64,000 nucleotides of DNA. Source: Hydractinia symbiolongicarpus. Taxonomy: Eukaryota; Cnidaria; Hydrozoa; Anthoathecata; Hydractiniidae. A program made the translations under genes and the position numbers. The notes beneath the pieces were generated by a model. It made no database searches, had not been told where the DNA came from, and worked only from the letters and a program-made list of their open reading frames with translations. Numbering within the stretch: the first letter of the stretch is position 1; each line of letters opens with the position of its first letter. Below are positions 13,802-25,736 of this stretch, piece after piece. Where the stretch lies: the NCBI RefSeq assembly GCF_029227915.1, contig NC_079879.1, positions 32,618,501-32,682,500 on the forward strand, given 5' to 3'.

Positions 13802-14174
13802 GTACCAACATGTACTTAGCGATATTTTTCTGACATTACTCGTTTGCATCGCTTTTAACAGTTAAACGATTGACTGTGTGACTTAATTGAACTGATTTTG
13901 GACTTTGACCTTATATATGTGATAAATGAGACAATTGGATCCCAAGAAATAACATTCTTCTTAATTTGACATGATTGCTCGACTTCGGCTATTACACTGG
14001 GCTCTGTGGTGGTGCTTTATTTAAAAGTGTAGATAAATAAGTCAGTTTTAACTGTGGGACCAATCCTAGCCGTTAGCGCGCGCTGAAGAGATAGAGAGAA
14101 CTTCAAAAACTACACTTCATTGACTTTCTAACGGTATCAGTCCGTTTGTGTTACAACGGTTGCGTCACATATAC

Positions 14175-17162
14175 CTACCAACATGTATCTAGCGATACGT
14201 TTCTGATGTTACTAGGTTGCATCGCTTTTAACGGTGGAACGATTGACTATTGGACTTAATTGAACTGATTTTAGACTTTGAACTTATAAATGTGATAAAT
14301 GAAACAATTGGATCCCCAGAAGTAACATTCTTCTTAATTTTACATGATTGCTCGAACTCAGCGATTACACTGGGCGCAGTGGTAGCGCTTTACTTAAAAA
14401 TGTAGATAAATAAGTCAATTTTTACTGTGGGACCCATCCTAACCGTTAGCGCGCGCTGAAGAAATAGAGAGAACTTCAAAAACTACATTTCATTGACTTT
14501 CTAACGGTATCAATCCGTTTGAGTTACAACGGTTTGCGTCACATATTCGTACCAACATGTGTTTAGCGATATGTTTCTGATTTTGCTAGGTTCCATCGCT
14601 TTTAACAGTGAAACGATTGACTGTGTGACTTAATTGAACTGATTTTAGACTTCAAACTTATAAATGTGATAAATGAAACAATTGGATCCCAAGAAATAAC
14701 ATTCTTCTTAATTTGACATGATTGCTCGACTTCGACTATTACACTGGGCTCTGTGGTGGTGCTTTATTTAAAAGTGTAGATGAATAAGTCATTTTTTTAC
14801 TGTGGGACAAATCCTAGCCGTTATCGCGCGCTGACGAAGTAGAATCAGTTTCAAAACCAACATCTCATCGAATTACTAACGGTATCAGTCCGTTTCACCT
14901 ACAACGGTTGCGTCACCTATTTGTACCAACATGTATTTAGCGATATGTTTCTGATATTACCAGGTTCCATCGCTTTTAACAGTGAAACGATTGACTGTGT
15001 GACTTAATTGAACTGATTTTAGACTTTGAACTTATAAATGTGATAAATGAGACAATTGGACCCCAAGAAATAACATTCTTCTTAATTTGACATGATTGCT
15101 CGTCTTCAGCTTTAACACTGGGCTCTGCGGTAGTGCTTTATTTAAAAGTGTTGATAAATAAGTCAGTTTTAACTGTGGGACCAGTCCTAGCCGTTAGCGC
15201 GCGCTGACGATATAGGATCAGCTTCAAAAGCTACATTTCATTGACTTACTAACGGTGTCAGTCCGTTTCACTTACAACGGTTGCGTGACCTATACGTACC
15301 AACATGTACTTAGCGATATTTTTCTCACATTACTAGTTTGCATCGCTTTTAACAGTTAAACGATTGACTGTGTGACTTAATTGAACTGATTTTGGACATT
15401 GACCTTATATATGTGATAAATGAACCTATTGGACTCCAAGAAATGACATTCTTCTTAATTTTACATGATTGCTGGAACTTAGCGATTACACTGGCCGCTG
15501 TGCCAGCGTTTTATTTAAATCTGTAGATAATTAAGTCAGTTTTAACTGTGGGACCAATCCTAGCCGTTAGCGCGCGCTGAAGAGATAGAGAGAACTTCAA
15601 AAACTACATTTCATTGACTTTCTAACGGTATCAGTCCGTTTGTGTTACAACGGTTGCGTCACATATTCGTACCAACATGTATCTAGCGATACGTTTCTGA
15701 TGTTACTAGGTTGCATCGCTTTTAACGGTGGAACGATTGACTATTGGACTTAATTGAACTGATTTTAGACTTTGAACTTATAAATGTGATAAATGAAACA
15801 ATTGGATCCCCAGAAGTAACATTCTTCTTAATTTTACATGATTGCTCGAACTCAGCGATTACACTGGGCGCAGTGGTAGCGCTTTACTTAAAAATGTAGA
15901 TAAATAAGTCATTTTTTACTGTGGGACCCATCCTAACCGTTAGCGCGCGCTGAAGAAATAGAGAGAACTTCAAAAACTACATTTCATTGACTTTCTAACG
16001 GTATCAGTCCGTTTGAGTTACAACGGTTTGCGTCACATATTTGTACCAACATGTGTTTAGCGATATGTTTCTGATTTTGCTAGGTTCCATCGCTTTTAAC
16101 AGTGAAACGATTGACTGTGTGACTTAATTGAACTGATTTTAGACTTCAAACTTATAAATGTGATAAATGAAACAATTGGATCCCAAGAAATAACATTCTT
16201 CTTAATTTGACATGATTGCTCGACTTCGGCTATTACACTGGGCTCTGTGGTGGTGCTTTATTTAAAAGTGTAGATGAATAAGTCATTTTTTTACTGTGGG
16301 ACAAATCCTAGCCGTTATCGCGCGCTGACGAAGTAGAATCAGTTTCAAAACCAACATCTCATCGAATTACTAACGGTATCAGTCCGTTTCACCTACAACG
16401 GTTGCGTCACCTATTTGTACCAACATGTATTTAGCGATATGTTTCTGATATTACCAGGTTCCATCGCTTTTAACAGTGAAACGATTGACTGTGTGACTTA
16501 ATTGAACTGATTTTAGACTTTGAACTTATAAATGTGATAAATGAGACAATTGGACCCCAAGAAATAACATTCTTCTTAATTTGACATGATTGCTCGTCTT
16601 CAGCTTTAACACTGGGCTCTGCGGTAGTGCTTTATTTAAAAGTGTTGATAAATAAGTCAGTTTTAACTGTGGGACCAGTCCTAGCCGTTAGCGCGCGCTG
16701 ACAAAATAGGATCAGCTTCAAAAGCTACATTTCATTGACTTACTAACGGTGTCAGTCCGTTTCACTTACAACGGTTGCGTGACCTATACGTACCAACATG
16801 TACTTAGCGATATTTTTCTCACATTACTAGTTTGCATCGCTTTTAACAGTTAAACGATTGACTGTGTGACTTAATTGAACTGATTTTGGACATTGACCTT
16901 ATATATGTGATAAATGAACCTATTGGACTCCAAGAAATGACATTCTTCTTAATTTTACATGATTGCTGGAACTTAGCGATTACACTGGCCGCTGTGCCAG
17001 CGTTTTATTTAAATCTGTAGATAATTAAGTCAGTTTTAACTGTGGGACCAATCCTAGCCGTTAGCGCGCGCTGAAGAGATAGAGAGAACTTCAAAAACTA
17101 CATTTCATTGACTTTCTAACGGTATCAGTCCGTTTGTGTTACAACGGTTGCGTCACATATTC
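14175..17162 (+). repeat. Tetramer HOR type Y (B'-D''-E-F), two copies of 1,494 bp
   Basis: The copies are 14175-15668 and 15669-17162. E (14923, 16417) has TTACCAGGTTCC, GTCTTCAGCTTTAACAC, CTGCGGTAGTGC and GTGTTGATAAATAAG. F (15296, 16790) has TTTTTCTCACATTACTAG, GGACATTGACC, GAACCTATTGG, GAACTTAGCG and CTGTAGATAATTAAG, and is preceded by GTGACCTATACG. E and F occupy the C'' and A' places of tetramer X, so X and Y are alternative versions of the same four-unit frame. The anchor at 14175 is mutated (CCTACCAAC). Confidence 0.87.
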
Positions 17163-18648
17163 GTACCAACATGTATCTAGCGATACGTTTCTGATGTTAC
17201 TAGGTTGCATCGCTTTTAACGGTGGAACGATTGACTATTGGACTTAATTGAACTGATTTTAGACTTTGAACTTATAAATGTGATAAATGAAACAATTGGA
17301 TCCCCAGAAGTAACATTCTTCTTAATTTTACATGATTGCTCGAACTCAGCGATTACACTGGGCGCAGTGGTAGCGCTTTACTTAAAAATGTAGATAAATA
17401 AGTCATTTTTTACTGTGGGACCCATCCTAACCGTTAGCGCGCGCTGAAGAAATAGAGAGAACTTCAAAAACTACATTTCATTGACTTTCTAACGGTATCA
17501 GTCCGTTTGAGTTACAACGGTTTGCGTCACATATTCGTACCAACATGTGTTTAGCGATATGTTTCTGATTTTGCTAGGTTCCATCGCTTTTAACAGTGAA
17601 ACGATTGACTGTGTGACTTAATTGAACTGATTTTAGACTTCAAACTTATAAATGTGATAAATGAAACAATTGGATCCCAAGAAATAACATTCTTCTTAAT
17701 TTGACATGATTGCTCGACTTCGGCTATTACACTGGGCTCTGTGGTGGTGCTTTATTTAAAAGTGTAGATGAATAAGTCATTTTTTTACTGTGGGACAAAT
17801 CCTAGCCGTTATCGCGCGCTGACGAAGTAGAATCAGTTTCAAAACCAACATCTCATCGAATTACTAACGGTATCAGTCCGTTTCATCTACAACGGTTGCG
17901 TCACCTATTTGTACCAACATGTATTTAGCGATATGTTTCTGATATTACTAGGTTCCATCGCTTTTAACAGTGAAACGATTGACTGTGTGACTTAATTGAA
18001 CTGATTTTACCTCGTTAATGTGATAAATGAGCCAATTTGATTCCAAGAAATAACATTCTTCTTAATTTGACATGATTGCTGTAACTCAGCGATAACAATG
18101 GCCGCTGTGATAGCGCTTTATTTAAAAGTGTAGAAGAATAAGTCATCTCATACTGTGGGACAAATTCTAGCCGTTAGCGCGCGCTGACGAAATAGGATCA
18201 GCTTCAAAAGCTACATTTCATTGACTTACTAACTGTGTCAGTCCGTTTCACTTACAACGGTTGCGTCACCTATTCGTACCAACATGTACTTAGCGATATT
18301 TTTCTGACATTACTCGTTTGCATCGCTTTTAACAGTTAAACGATTGACTGTGTGACTTAATTGAACTGATTTTGGACTTTGACCTTATATATGTGATAAA
18401 TGAGACAATTGGATCCCAAGAAATAACATTCTTCTTAATTTGACATGATTGCTCGACTTCGGCTATTACACTGGGCTCTGTGGTGGTGCTTTATTTAAAA
18501 GTGTAGATAAATAAGTCAGTTTTAACTGTGGGACCACTCCTAGCCGTTAGCGCGCGCTGAAGAGATAGAGAGAACTTCAAAAACTACACTTCATTGACTT
18601 TCTAACGGTATCAGTCCGTTTGTGTTACAACGGTTGCGTCACATATTC
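17163..18648 (+). repeat. Tetramer HOR type X, third copy
   Basis: Unit starts are 17163 (B'), 17537 (D''), 17911 (C'') and 18276 (A'). This X tetramer lies between Y tetramers. Its later part shares private changes with the X/Y boundary at 13.4-14.2 kb (TTTCATCTAC before C'', and ACTACACTTCATTG in A'), showing that it was copied from there. Confidence 0.85.
17911..18275 (+). repeat. C'' monomer with 8-bp deletion (365 bp), copy 3
   Basis: The same junction falls at 18008/18009. It matches the 13437 copy at the diagnostic TTTAAAAGTGTAGAAG, as expected from the 4,474-bp duplication that contains both. Confidence 0.87.
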
Positions 18649-20143
18649 CTACCAACATGTATCTAGCGATACGTTTCTGATGTTACTAGGTTGCATCGCT
18701 TTTAACGGTGGAACGATTGACTATTGGACTTAATTGAACTGATTTTAGACTTTGAACTTATAAATGTGATAAATGAAACAATTGGATCCCCAGAAGTAAC
18801 ATTCTTCTTAATTTTACATGATTGCTCGAACTCAGCGATTACACTGGGCGCAGTGGTAGCGCTTTACTTAAAAATGTAGATAAATAAGTCAATTTTTACT
18901 GTGGGACCCATCCTAACCGTTAGCGCGCGCTGAAGAAATAGAGAGAACTTCAAAAACTACATTTCATTGACTTTCTAACGGTATCAGTCCGTTTGAGTTA
19001 CAACGGTTTGCGTCACATATTCGTACCAACATGTGTTTAGCGATATGTTTCTGATTTTGCTAGGTTCCATCGCTTTTAACAGTGAAACGATTGACTGTGT
19101 GACTTAATTGAACTGATTTTAGACTTCAAACTTATAAATGTGATAAATGAAACAATTGGATCCCAAGAAATAACATTCTTCTTAATTTGACATGATTGCT
19201 CGACTTCGACTATTACACTGGGCTCTGTGGTGGTGCTTTATTTAAAAGTGTAGATGAATAAGTCATTTTTTTACTGTGGGACAAATCCTAGCCGTTATCG
19301 CGCGATGACGAAGTAGAATCAGTTTCAAAACCAACATCTCATCGAATTACTAACGGTATCAGTCCGTTTCACCTACAACGGTTGCGTCACCTATTTGTAC
19401 CAACATGTATTTAGCGATATGTTTCTGATATTACCAGGTTCCATCGCTTTTAACAGTGAAACGATTGACTGAGTGACTTAATTGAACTGATTTTAGACTT
19501 TGAACAAATAAATGTGATAAATGAGACAATTGGACCCCAAGAAATAACATTCTTCTTAATTTGACATGATTGCTCGTCTTCAGCTTTAACACTGGGCTCT
19601 GCGGTAGTGCTTTATTTAAAAGTGTTGATAAATAAGTCAGTTTTAACTGTGGGACCAGTCCTAGCCGTTAGCGCGCGCTGACGAAATAGGATCAGCTTCA
19701 AAAGCTACATTTCATTGACTTACTAACGGTGTCAGTCCGTTTCACTTACAACGGTTGCGTGACCTATACGTACCAACATGTACTTAGCGATATTTTTCTC
19801 ACATTACTAGTTTGCATCGCTTTTAACAGTTAAACGATTGACTGTGTGACTTAATTGAACTGATTTTGGACATTGACCTTATATATGTGATAAATGAACC
19901 TATTGGACTCCAAGAAATGACATTCTTCTTAATTTTACATGATTGCTGGAACTTAGCGATTACACTGGCCGCTGTGACAGCGTTTTATTTAAATCTGTAG
20001 ATAATTAAGTCAGTTTTAACTGTGGGACCAATCCTAGCCGTTAGCGCGCGCTGAAGAAATAGAGAAAGTTTCGAAAACTATATTTCATTGACTTTCTAAC
20101 GGTATCAGTCCGTTTGAGTTACAACGGTTTGCGTCACATATTC
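18649..20143 (+). repeat. Tetramer HOR type Y, third copy, ending in an F/B' chimera
   Basis: The units are B' (18649, anchor mutated to CCTACCAAC as at 14175), D'' (19023), E (19397) and F (19770). The F unit is normal up to GTTAGCGCGCGCTGAAGA, but then ends like B' (GAAAGTTTCGAAAAC, GTTTGAGTTACAACGGTTTGCG) and not like the other F units (GAGAGAACTTC, GTTTGTGTTAC). The next unit is D-like, so one B' monomer has been skipped. This chimera closes the tetramer zone. Confidence 0.83.
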
Positions 20144-21026
20144 GTTCCAACATGTGTTTAGCGATATGTTTCTGATATTACTAGGTTCCATCGCTTTGAA
20201 CAGTGAAACGATTGACTGTGTGACTTAATTGAACTGATTTTAGACTTCAAACTTATAAATGTGATAAATGAGACAATTGGATCCCAAGAAATAACATTCT
20301 TCTTAATTTGACATGATTGCTCGACTTCGGCTATTACACTGGGCTCTGTGGTGGTGCTTTATTTAAAAGTGTAGATGAATAAGTCATTTCTTACTGTGGG
20401 ACAAATCCTAGCCGTTAGCGCGCTGACGAAGTAGAATCAGTTTCAAAAACTACATCTCATCGACTTACTAACGGTATCAGTCCGTTTCACCTACAACGGT
20501 TGCGTCACCTATTTGTACCAACATGTATTTAGCGACATGTTTCTGATATTACTAGGTTGCATTGCTTTTAACGGTGAAACGATTGACTGTGGGACTTAAT
20601 TGAACTGATTTTGGACTTTGACCTTATATATGTGATAAATGAGACAGTTGGATCCTAAGAAATAACATTCTTCTTAATTTGACATGATTGCTCGACTTCG
20701 GCTATTACACTGGGCTCTGTGGTGGTGCTTTATTTAAAAGTGTAGATAAATCAGTCAGATTTAACTGTCGGACCATTCCTAGCCGTTAGCGCGTGCTGAA
20801 GAAATAGAGAAAGTTTCAAAAACTACATTTCATTGACTTTCTAACGGTATCAGTCCGTTTGTGTTACAACGGTTGCGTCACATATTCGTACCAACATGTA
20901 TTTAGCGATACGTTTCTGACGTTACTAGGTTGTATCGCTTTTAACGGTGGAACGATTGACTATTGGACTTAATTGAACTGATTTTAGACTTTGAACTTAT
21001 AAATGTGATTAATGAAACAATTGGAT
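20144..21026 (+). repeat. Transition monomers between the left HORs and the homogeneous zone
   Basis: The units are at 20144 (D-like start, C/B-like end, 371 bp with the AGCGCGCT palindrome), 20515 (start with AGCGACATG and TTGCATTGC, then the A middle GACTTCGGC, with private TCAGTCAGATTTAACTGTCGG) and 20888 (B-like, TGACGTTACTAGGTTGTATCGC). They do not form a repeated order and carry many private changes, as expected for edge units not under homogenisation. Confidence 0.75.
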
Positions 21027-21772
21027 CCCCAGAAGTAACATTCTTCTTAATTTTACATGATTGCTCGAACTCAGCGATTACATTGGGCGCTGTGGTAGCG
21101 CTTTACTTAAAAATGTAGATAAATAAGTCATTTTTTACTGTGGGACCAATCCTAACCGTTAGCGCGCGCTGAAGAAATAGAGAAAGTTTCAAGAACTACA
21201 TTTCATTGTCTTTCTAACGGTATCAGTTTGTTTGAGTTTCAAAGGTTGTGTCACATATTCGTACCAACATGTGTTTAGCGATATGTTTCTGATATTACTA
21301 GGTTCCATCGCTTTTAACAGTGGAACGATTGACTGTGTGACTTAATTGAACTGATTTTAGACTTCAAACTTATAAATGTGATAAATGAGACAATTGGATC
21401 CCCAGAAGTAACATTCTTCTTAATTTTACATGATTGCTCGAACTCAGCGATTACATTGGGCGCTGTGGTAGCGCTTTACTTAAAAATGTAGATAAATAAG
21501 TCATTTTTTACTGTGGGACCAATCCTAACCGTTAGCGCGCGCTGAAGAAATAGAGAAAGTTTCAAGAACTACATTTCATTGTCTTTCTAACGGTATCAGT
21601 TTGTTTGAGTTTCAAAGGTTGTGTCACATATTCGTACCAACATGTGTTTAGCGATATGTTTCTGATATTACTAGGTTCCATCGCTTTTAACAGTGGAACG
21701 ATTGACTGTGTGACTTAATTGAACTGATTTTAGACTTCAAACTTATAAATGTGATAAATGAGACAATTGGAT
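21027..21772 (+). repeat. Recent exact-looking tandem duplication of one 373-bp unit
   Basis: The stretch from CCCCAGAAGTAAC at about 21027 through the anchor at 21261 to about 21399 is repeated immediately at about 21400-21772. Unusual shared variants are ATTACATTGGGCGC, TTTCAAGAACTAC, TTCATTGTCTTTC, CAGTTTGTTTGAGTTTC and AAAGGTTGTGTCAC. I see no difference between the copies over the parts read. After the second copy the sequence changes to GGATCCCAAGAAATAAC. This is the youngest visible single-monomer duplication in the window. Confidence 0.85.
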
Positions 21773-23871
21773 CCCAAGAAATAACATTCTTCTTAATTTG
21801 ACATGATTGCTCGACTTCGGCTATTACACTGGGCTCTGTGGTGGTGCTTTATTTAAAAGTGTAGATAAATAAGTCAGTTTTAACTGTGCGAACAATCCTA
21901 GCCGTTAGCGCGCGCTGAAGAAATAGAGAAAATTTCAAAATCTACATTTCATTGACTTTTTAACGGTATCAGTCCGTTCGAGTTACAACGGTTGCGTCAC
22001 ATATTCGTACCAACATGTATTTAGCGATACGTTTCTGATGTTACTAGGTTGCATCGCTTTTAACGGTGGAACGATTGACTATTGGACTTAATTGAACTGA
22101 TTTTAGACTTTGAACTTATAAATGTGATAAATGAAACAATTGGATCCCCAGAAGTAACATTCTTCTTAATTTGACATGATTGCTCGACTTCAGCTTTCAC
22201 ACTGGGTGCTGTGGTAGCGCTTTACTTAAAAATGTAGATAAATAAGTCATTTTTTACTGTGGGAGCAATCCTAACCGTTAGCGCGCGCTGAAGAGATAGA
22301 GACAACTTCAAAAACTACATTTCATTGACTTTCTAACGGTATCAGTCCGTTTGAGTTACAACGGTTGCGTCACATATTCGTACCAACATGTATTTAGAGA
22401 TATGTTTCCGATGTTACTAGGTTGCATCGCTCTTAACGGTGGAACGATTGACTATGGGCCTTAATTGACCTGATTTTAGACTTCAAACTTATAAATGTGA
22501 TGAATAAGACAATTGGACCCCCAGGAATAACATTCTTCTTAATTTGACATGATTGCTCGAACTCAGCGTTTACACTGGGCGCTGTGGTAGCGCTATACTT
22601 AAAAATGTAGATAAATAAGTCATTTTTTACTGTGGGACCAATCCTAACCGTTAGCGCGCGCTGAAGAAATAGAGACAACTTCAAAAACTACATTTCATTG
22701 ACTTTCTAACGGTATCAATCTGTTTGAGTTACAACGGTTGCGTCTCCTATTCGTACCAACATCTATTGAGCGATATTTTTCTGATATTGCTAGGTTGCAT
22801 CGCTCTTAACGGTGGAACGATTGACTATGGGCCTTAATTAAACTGATTTTAGATTTCAAACTTATAAATGTGATAAATGAGACAATTGGACCCCCAGGAA
22901 TAACATTCTTCTTAATTTGACATGATTGCTCGACTTCAGCTTTCACACTGGGCGCTGTGGTAGCCCTTTACTTAAAAATGTAGATAAATAAGTCATTTTT
23001 TACTGTTGGACCAATCCTAACCGTTAGCGCGCGCTGAAGAAATAGAGAAAGTTTCGAAAACTACATTTCATTGACTTTCTAACGGTATCAGTCCGTTTGA
23101 GTTACAACGGTTGCGTCACATATTCGTACCAACATGTATTTAGCGATATGTTTCTGATGTTACTAGGTTGCATCGCTCTTAACGGTGGAACGATTGACTA
23201 TGGGCCTTAATTGAACTGATTTTAGACTTCAAACTTATAAATGTGATAAATGAGACAATTGGACCCCCAAGAAGAACATTCTTCTTAATTTGACATGATT
23301 GCTCGAACTCAGCGATTACACTGGGCGCTGTGGTAGCGCTTTACTTAAAAATGTAGATAAATAAGTCATTTTTTACTGTGGGACCAATCCTAACCGTTAG
23401 CGCGCGCTGAAGAAATGGAGACAACTTCAAAAACTACATTTCATTGATTTTCTAACGGTATCAATCTGTTTGAGTTACAACGGTTGCGTCTCCTATTCGT
23501 ACCAACATGTATTGAGCGATATTTTTCTGATATTGCTAGGTTGCATCGCTTTTAACAGTGAAAAGATTGACTCTGGGACATAATTGAACTGATTTTGGAC
23601 TTTGACCTTATATACGTGATAAATGAGCATATTGGACTCCAAGAAATAACATTCTTCTTAATTTGACATGATTGCTGGAACTCAGCGATTACACTGGGCG
23701 CTGTGATAGCGCTTTATTTAAAACTGTAGATAAATAAGTTATTTTTTACTGTGGGACCAATCCTAGCCGTTAGCCGGCGCTGAAGAAATAGAGAAATTTT
23801 CGAAATCTACATTTCATTGACTTTCTAACGGTATCAGTCCGTTTGAGTTACAACGGTTGCGTCACATATTC
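21773..23871 (+). repeat. Irregular block, first appearance of g, V and T units
   Basis: This block includes the end of the 21634 unit and the units at 22007, 22380, 22753, 23126 and 23499. From 22380 on, the left-hand marker GACTATTGG is replaced by GACTATGGGCC with GCTCTTAACGGTGG and GGACCCCCAGGAATAAC (g type). The unit at 22753 starts ATTGAGCGATATTTTT with GACTTCAGCTTTCAC (V type). The unit at 23499 has ACAGTGAAAAGATTGACT, TATATACGTG, GGACTCCAAG and the palindrome variant GTTAGCCGGCGCTG (T type). No order repeats here. The same three types later dominate the right half of the window. Confidence 0.78.
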
Positions 23872-25736
23872 GTACCAACATGTATTTAGCGATACGTTTC
23901 TGATGTTTCTAGGTTGCATCGCTTTTAACGGTGGAACGATTGACTATTGGACTTAATTGAACTGATTTTAGACTTTGAACTTATAAATGTGATAAATGAA
24001 ACAATTGGATCCCAAGAAGTAACATTCTTCTTAATTTGACATGATTGCTCGACTTCAGCTTTCACACTGGGCGCTGTGGTAGCGCTTTACTTAAAAATGT
24101 AGATAAATAAGTCATTTTTTACTGTGGGACCAATCCTAACCGTAAGCGCGCACTGAAGAAATAGAGAAAGTTTCGAAAACTACATTTCATTGAGTTTCTA
24201 ACGGTATCAGTCCGTTTGAGTTACAACGGTTGCGTCACATATTCGTACCAACATGTATTCAGCGATATGTTTCTGATGTTACTAGGTTGCATCGCTCTTA
24301 ACGGTGGAACGATTGACTATGGGCCTTAATTGAACTGATTTTAGACTTCAAACTAATAAATGTGATAAATGAGACAATTGGACCCCCAGGAATAACATTC
24401 TTCTTAATTTTGCATGATTGCTCGAACTCAGCGATTACACTGGGCGCTGTGGTAGCGCTTTACTTAAAAATGTAGATAAATAAGTCATTTTTTACTGTGG
24501 GACCAATCCTAACCGTTAGCGCGCGCTGAAGAGATAGAGAAAGTTTCGAAAACTACATTTCATTGACTATCTAACGGTATCAGTCCGTTTGAGTTACAAC
24601 GGTTGCGTCACATATTCGTACCAACATGTATTTAGCGATATGTTTCTGATGTTACCAGGTTGCATCACTCTTAACGGTGGAACGATTGACTATGGGCCTT
24701 AATTGAACTGATTTTAGACTTCAAACTTATAAATGTGATAAATGAGACAATTGGACCCGCAGGAATAACATTCTTCTTAATTTGACATGAATGCTCGACT
24801 TCGGCTATCACACTGGGCTCTGTGGTGGTGCTTTATTTAAAAGTGTAGATAAATAAGTCAGTTTTAACTGTGGGACCAATCCTAACCGTAAGCGCGCGCT
24901 GAAGAAATAGAGAAAGTTTCGAAAACTACATTTCATTGAGTTTCTAACGGTATCAGTCCGTTTGAGTTACAACGGTTGCGTCACATATTCGTACCAACAT
25001 GTATTTAGCGATATGTTTCTGATGTTACTAGGTTGCATCGCTCTTAACGGTGGAACGATTGACTATGGGCCTTAATTGAACTGATTTTAGACTTCAAACT
25101 AATAAATGTGATAAATGAGACAATTGGACCCCCAGGAATAACATTCTTCTTAATTTGGCATGATTGCTTGAACTCAGCGATTACACTGGGCGCTGTGGTA
25201 GCGCTTTACTTAAAAATGTAGATAAATAAGTCATTTTTTTCTGAGGGACCAATCCTAACCGTTAGCGCGCGCTGAAGAGATAGAGAAAGTTTCGAAAACT
25301 ACATTTCATTGACTTTCTAACGGTATCAGTCCGTTTGAGTTACAACGGTTGCGTCACATATTCGTACCAACATGTATTTAGCGATATGTTTCTGATGTTA
25401 CCAGGTTGCATCACTCTTAACGGTGGAACGATTGACTATGGGCCTTAATTGAACTGATTTTAGACTTCAAACTTATAAATGTGATAAATGAGACAATTGG
25501 ACCCGCAGGATTAACATTCTTCTTAATTTGACATGATTGCTCGACTTCGGCTATTACACTGGGCTCTGTGGTGGTGCTTTATTTAAAAGTGTAGATAAAT
25601 AAGTCAGTTTTAACTGTGGGACCAATCCTAGCCGTTAGCGCGCGCTGAAGAAATAGAGAAAGTTTCAAAATCTACATTTCATTGACTTTCTAACGGTATC
25701 AGTCCGTTTGAGTTACAACGGTTGCGTCACATATTC
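23872..25736 (+). repeat. P-Q-R 5-mer higher-order repeat, copy 1 (1,865 bp)
   Basis: The order is P (23872), Q (24245), R1 (24618), Q' (24991), R2 (25364). P has TGATGTTTCTAGG, GACTATTGG and GACTTCAGCTTTCAC. Q and Q' have CAAACTAATAAATG; Q' also has TTGGCATGATTGCTTGAAC and a TTTTTTTCTG run. R1 and R2 have TTACCAGGTTGCATCACTC and GACCCGCAGGA, with R1 ending GAATAAC then CTATCAC and R2 ending GATTAAC then CTATTAC. This copy has several private changes (AGCGCGCACTG in P, ATTCAGCG in Q, CTGAGGGACC in Q'). Confidence 0.88.

Larger units (their letters stand above)
11201..14174 (+). repeat. Tetramer HOR type X (B'-D''-C''-A'), two copies
   Basis: The copies are 11201-12686 (1,486 bp) and 12687-14174 (1,488 bp). 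Unit starts are 11201, 11575, 11949, 12314 and 12687, 13062, 13437, 13802. The first B' is shared with the end of the broken 8-mer. The tetramer is shorter than four full monomers because C'' has an 8-bp deletion. The two-base length difference comes from single-base indels in unit 12687 (T run and GTTTGC) and unit 13062 (extra C in TCGCAATTAC). Confidence 0.87.
13437..20143 (+). repeat. Segmental duplication inside the array, offset 4,474 bp
   Basis: Units at 13437, 13802, 14175, 14549, 14923 and 15296 correspond to 17911, 18276, 18649, 19023, 19397 and 19770, each exactly 4,474 bp later. Rare private variants are shared: the CCTACCAAC anchor (14175 and 18649), ACTACACTTCATTG, GTCAATTTTTACTG and GACTTCGACTATTACAC. 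A block of about six monomers was therefore copied as a whole. The match may begin one unit earlier, where a one-base indel shifts the offset to 4,475. Confidence 0.85.

Noticed and set aside
11-20143. BamHI site GGATCC as a family-wide feature
   Set aside because: It is common in A, B and D units but lost in C, E, F, Q, R, T, U, V and g units. It is a marker of some families only.
22433-22684. 83-codon open frame on the minus strand
   Set aside because: It lies wholly inside ordinary satellite monomers and starts at TTG, not ATG. It is open only because of private base changes in these units and resembles no domain known to me. It is a chance frame.
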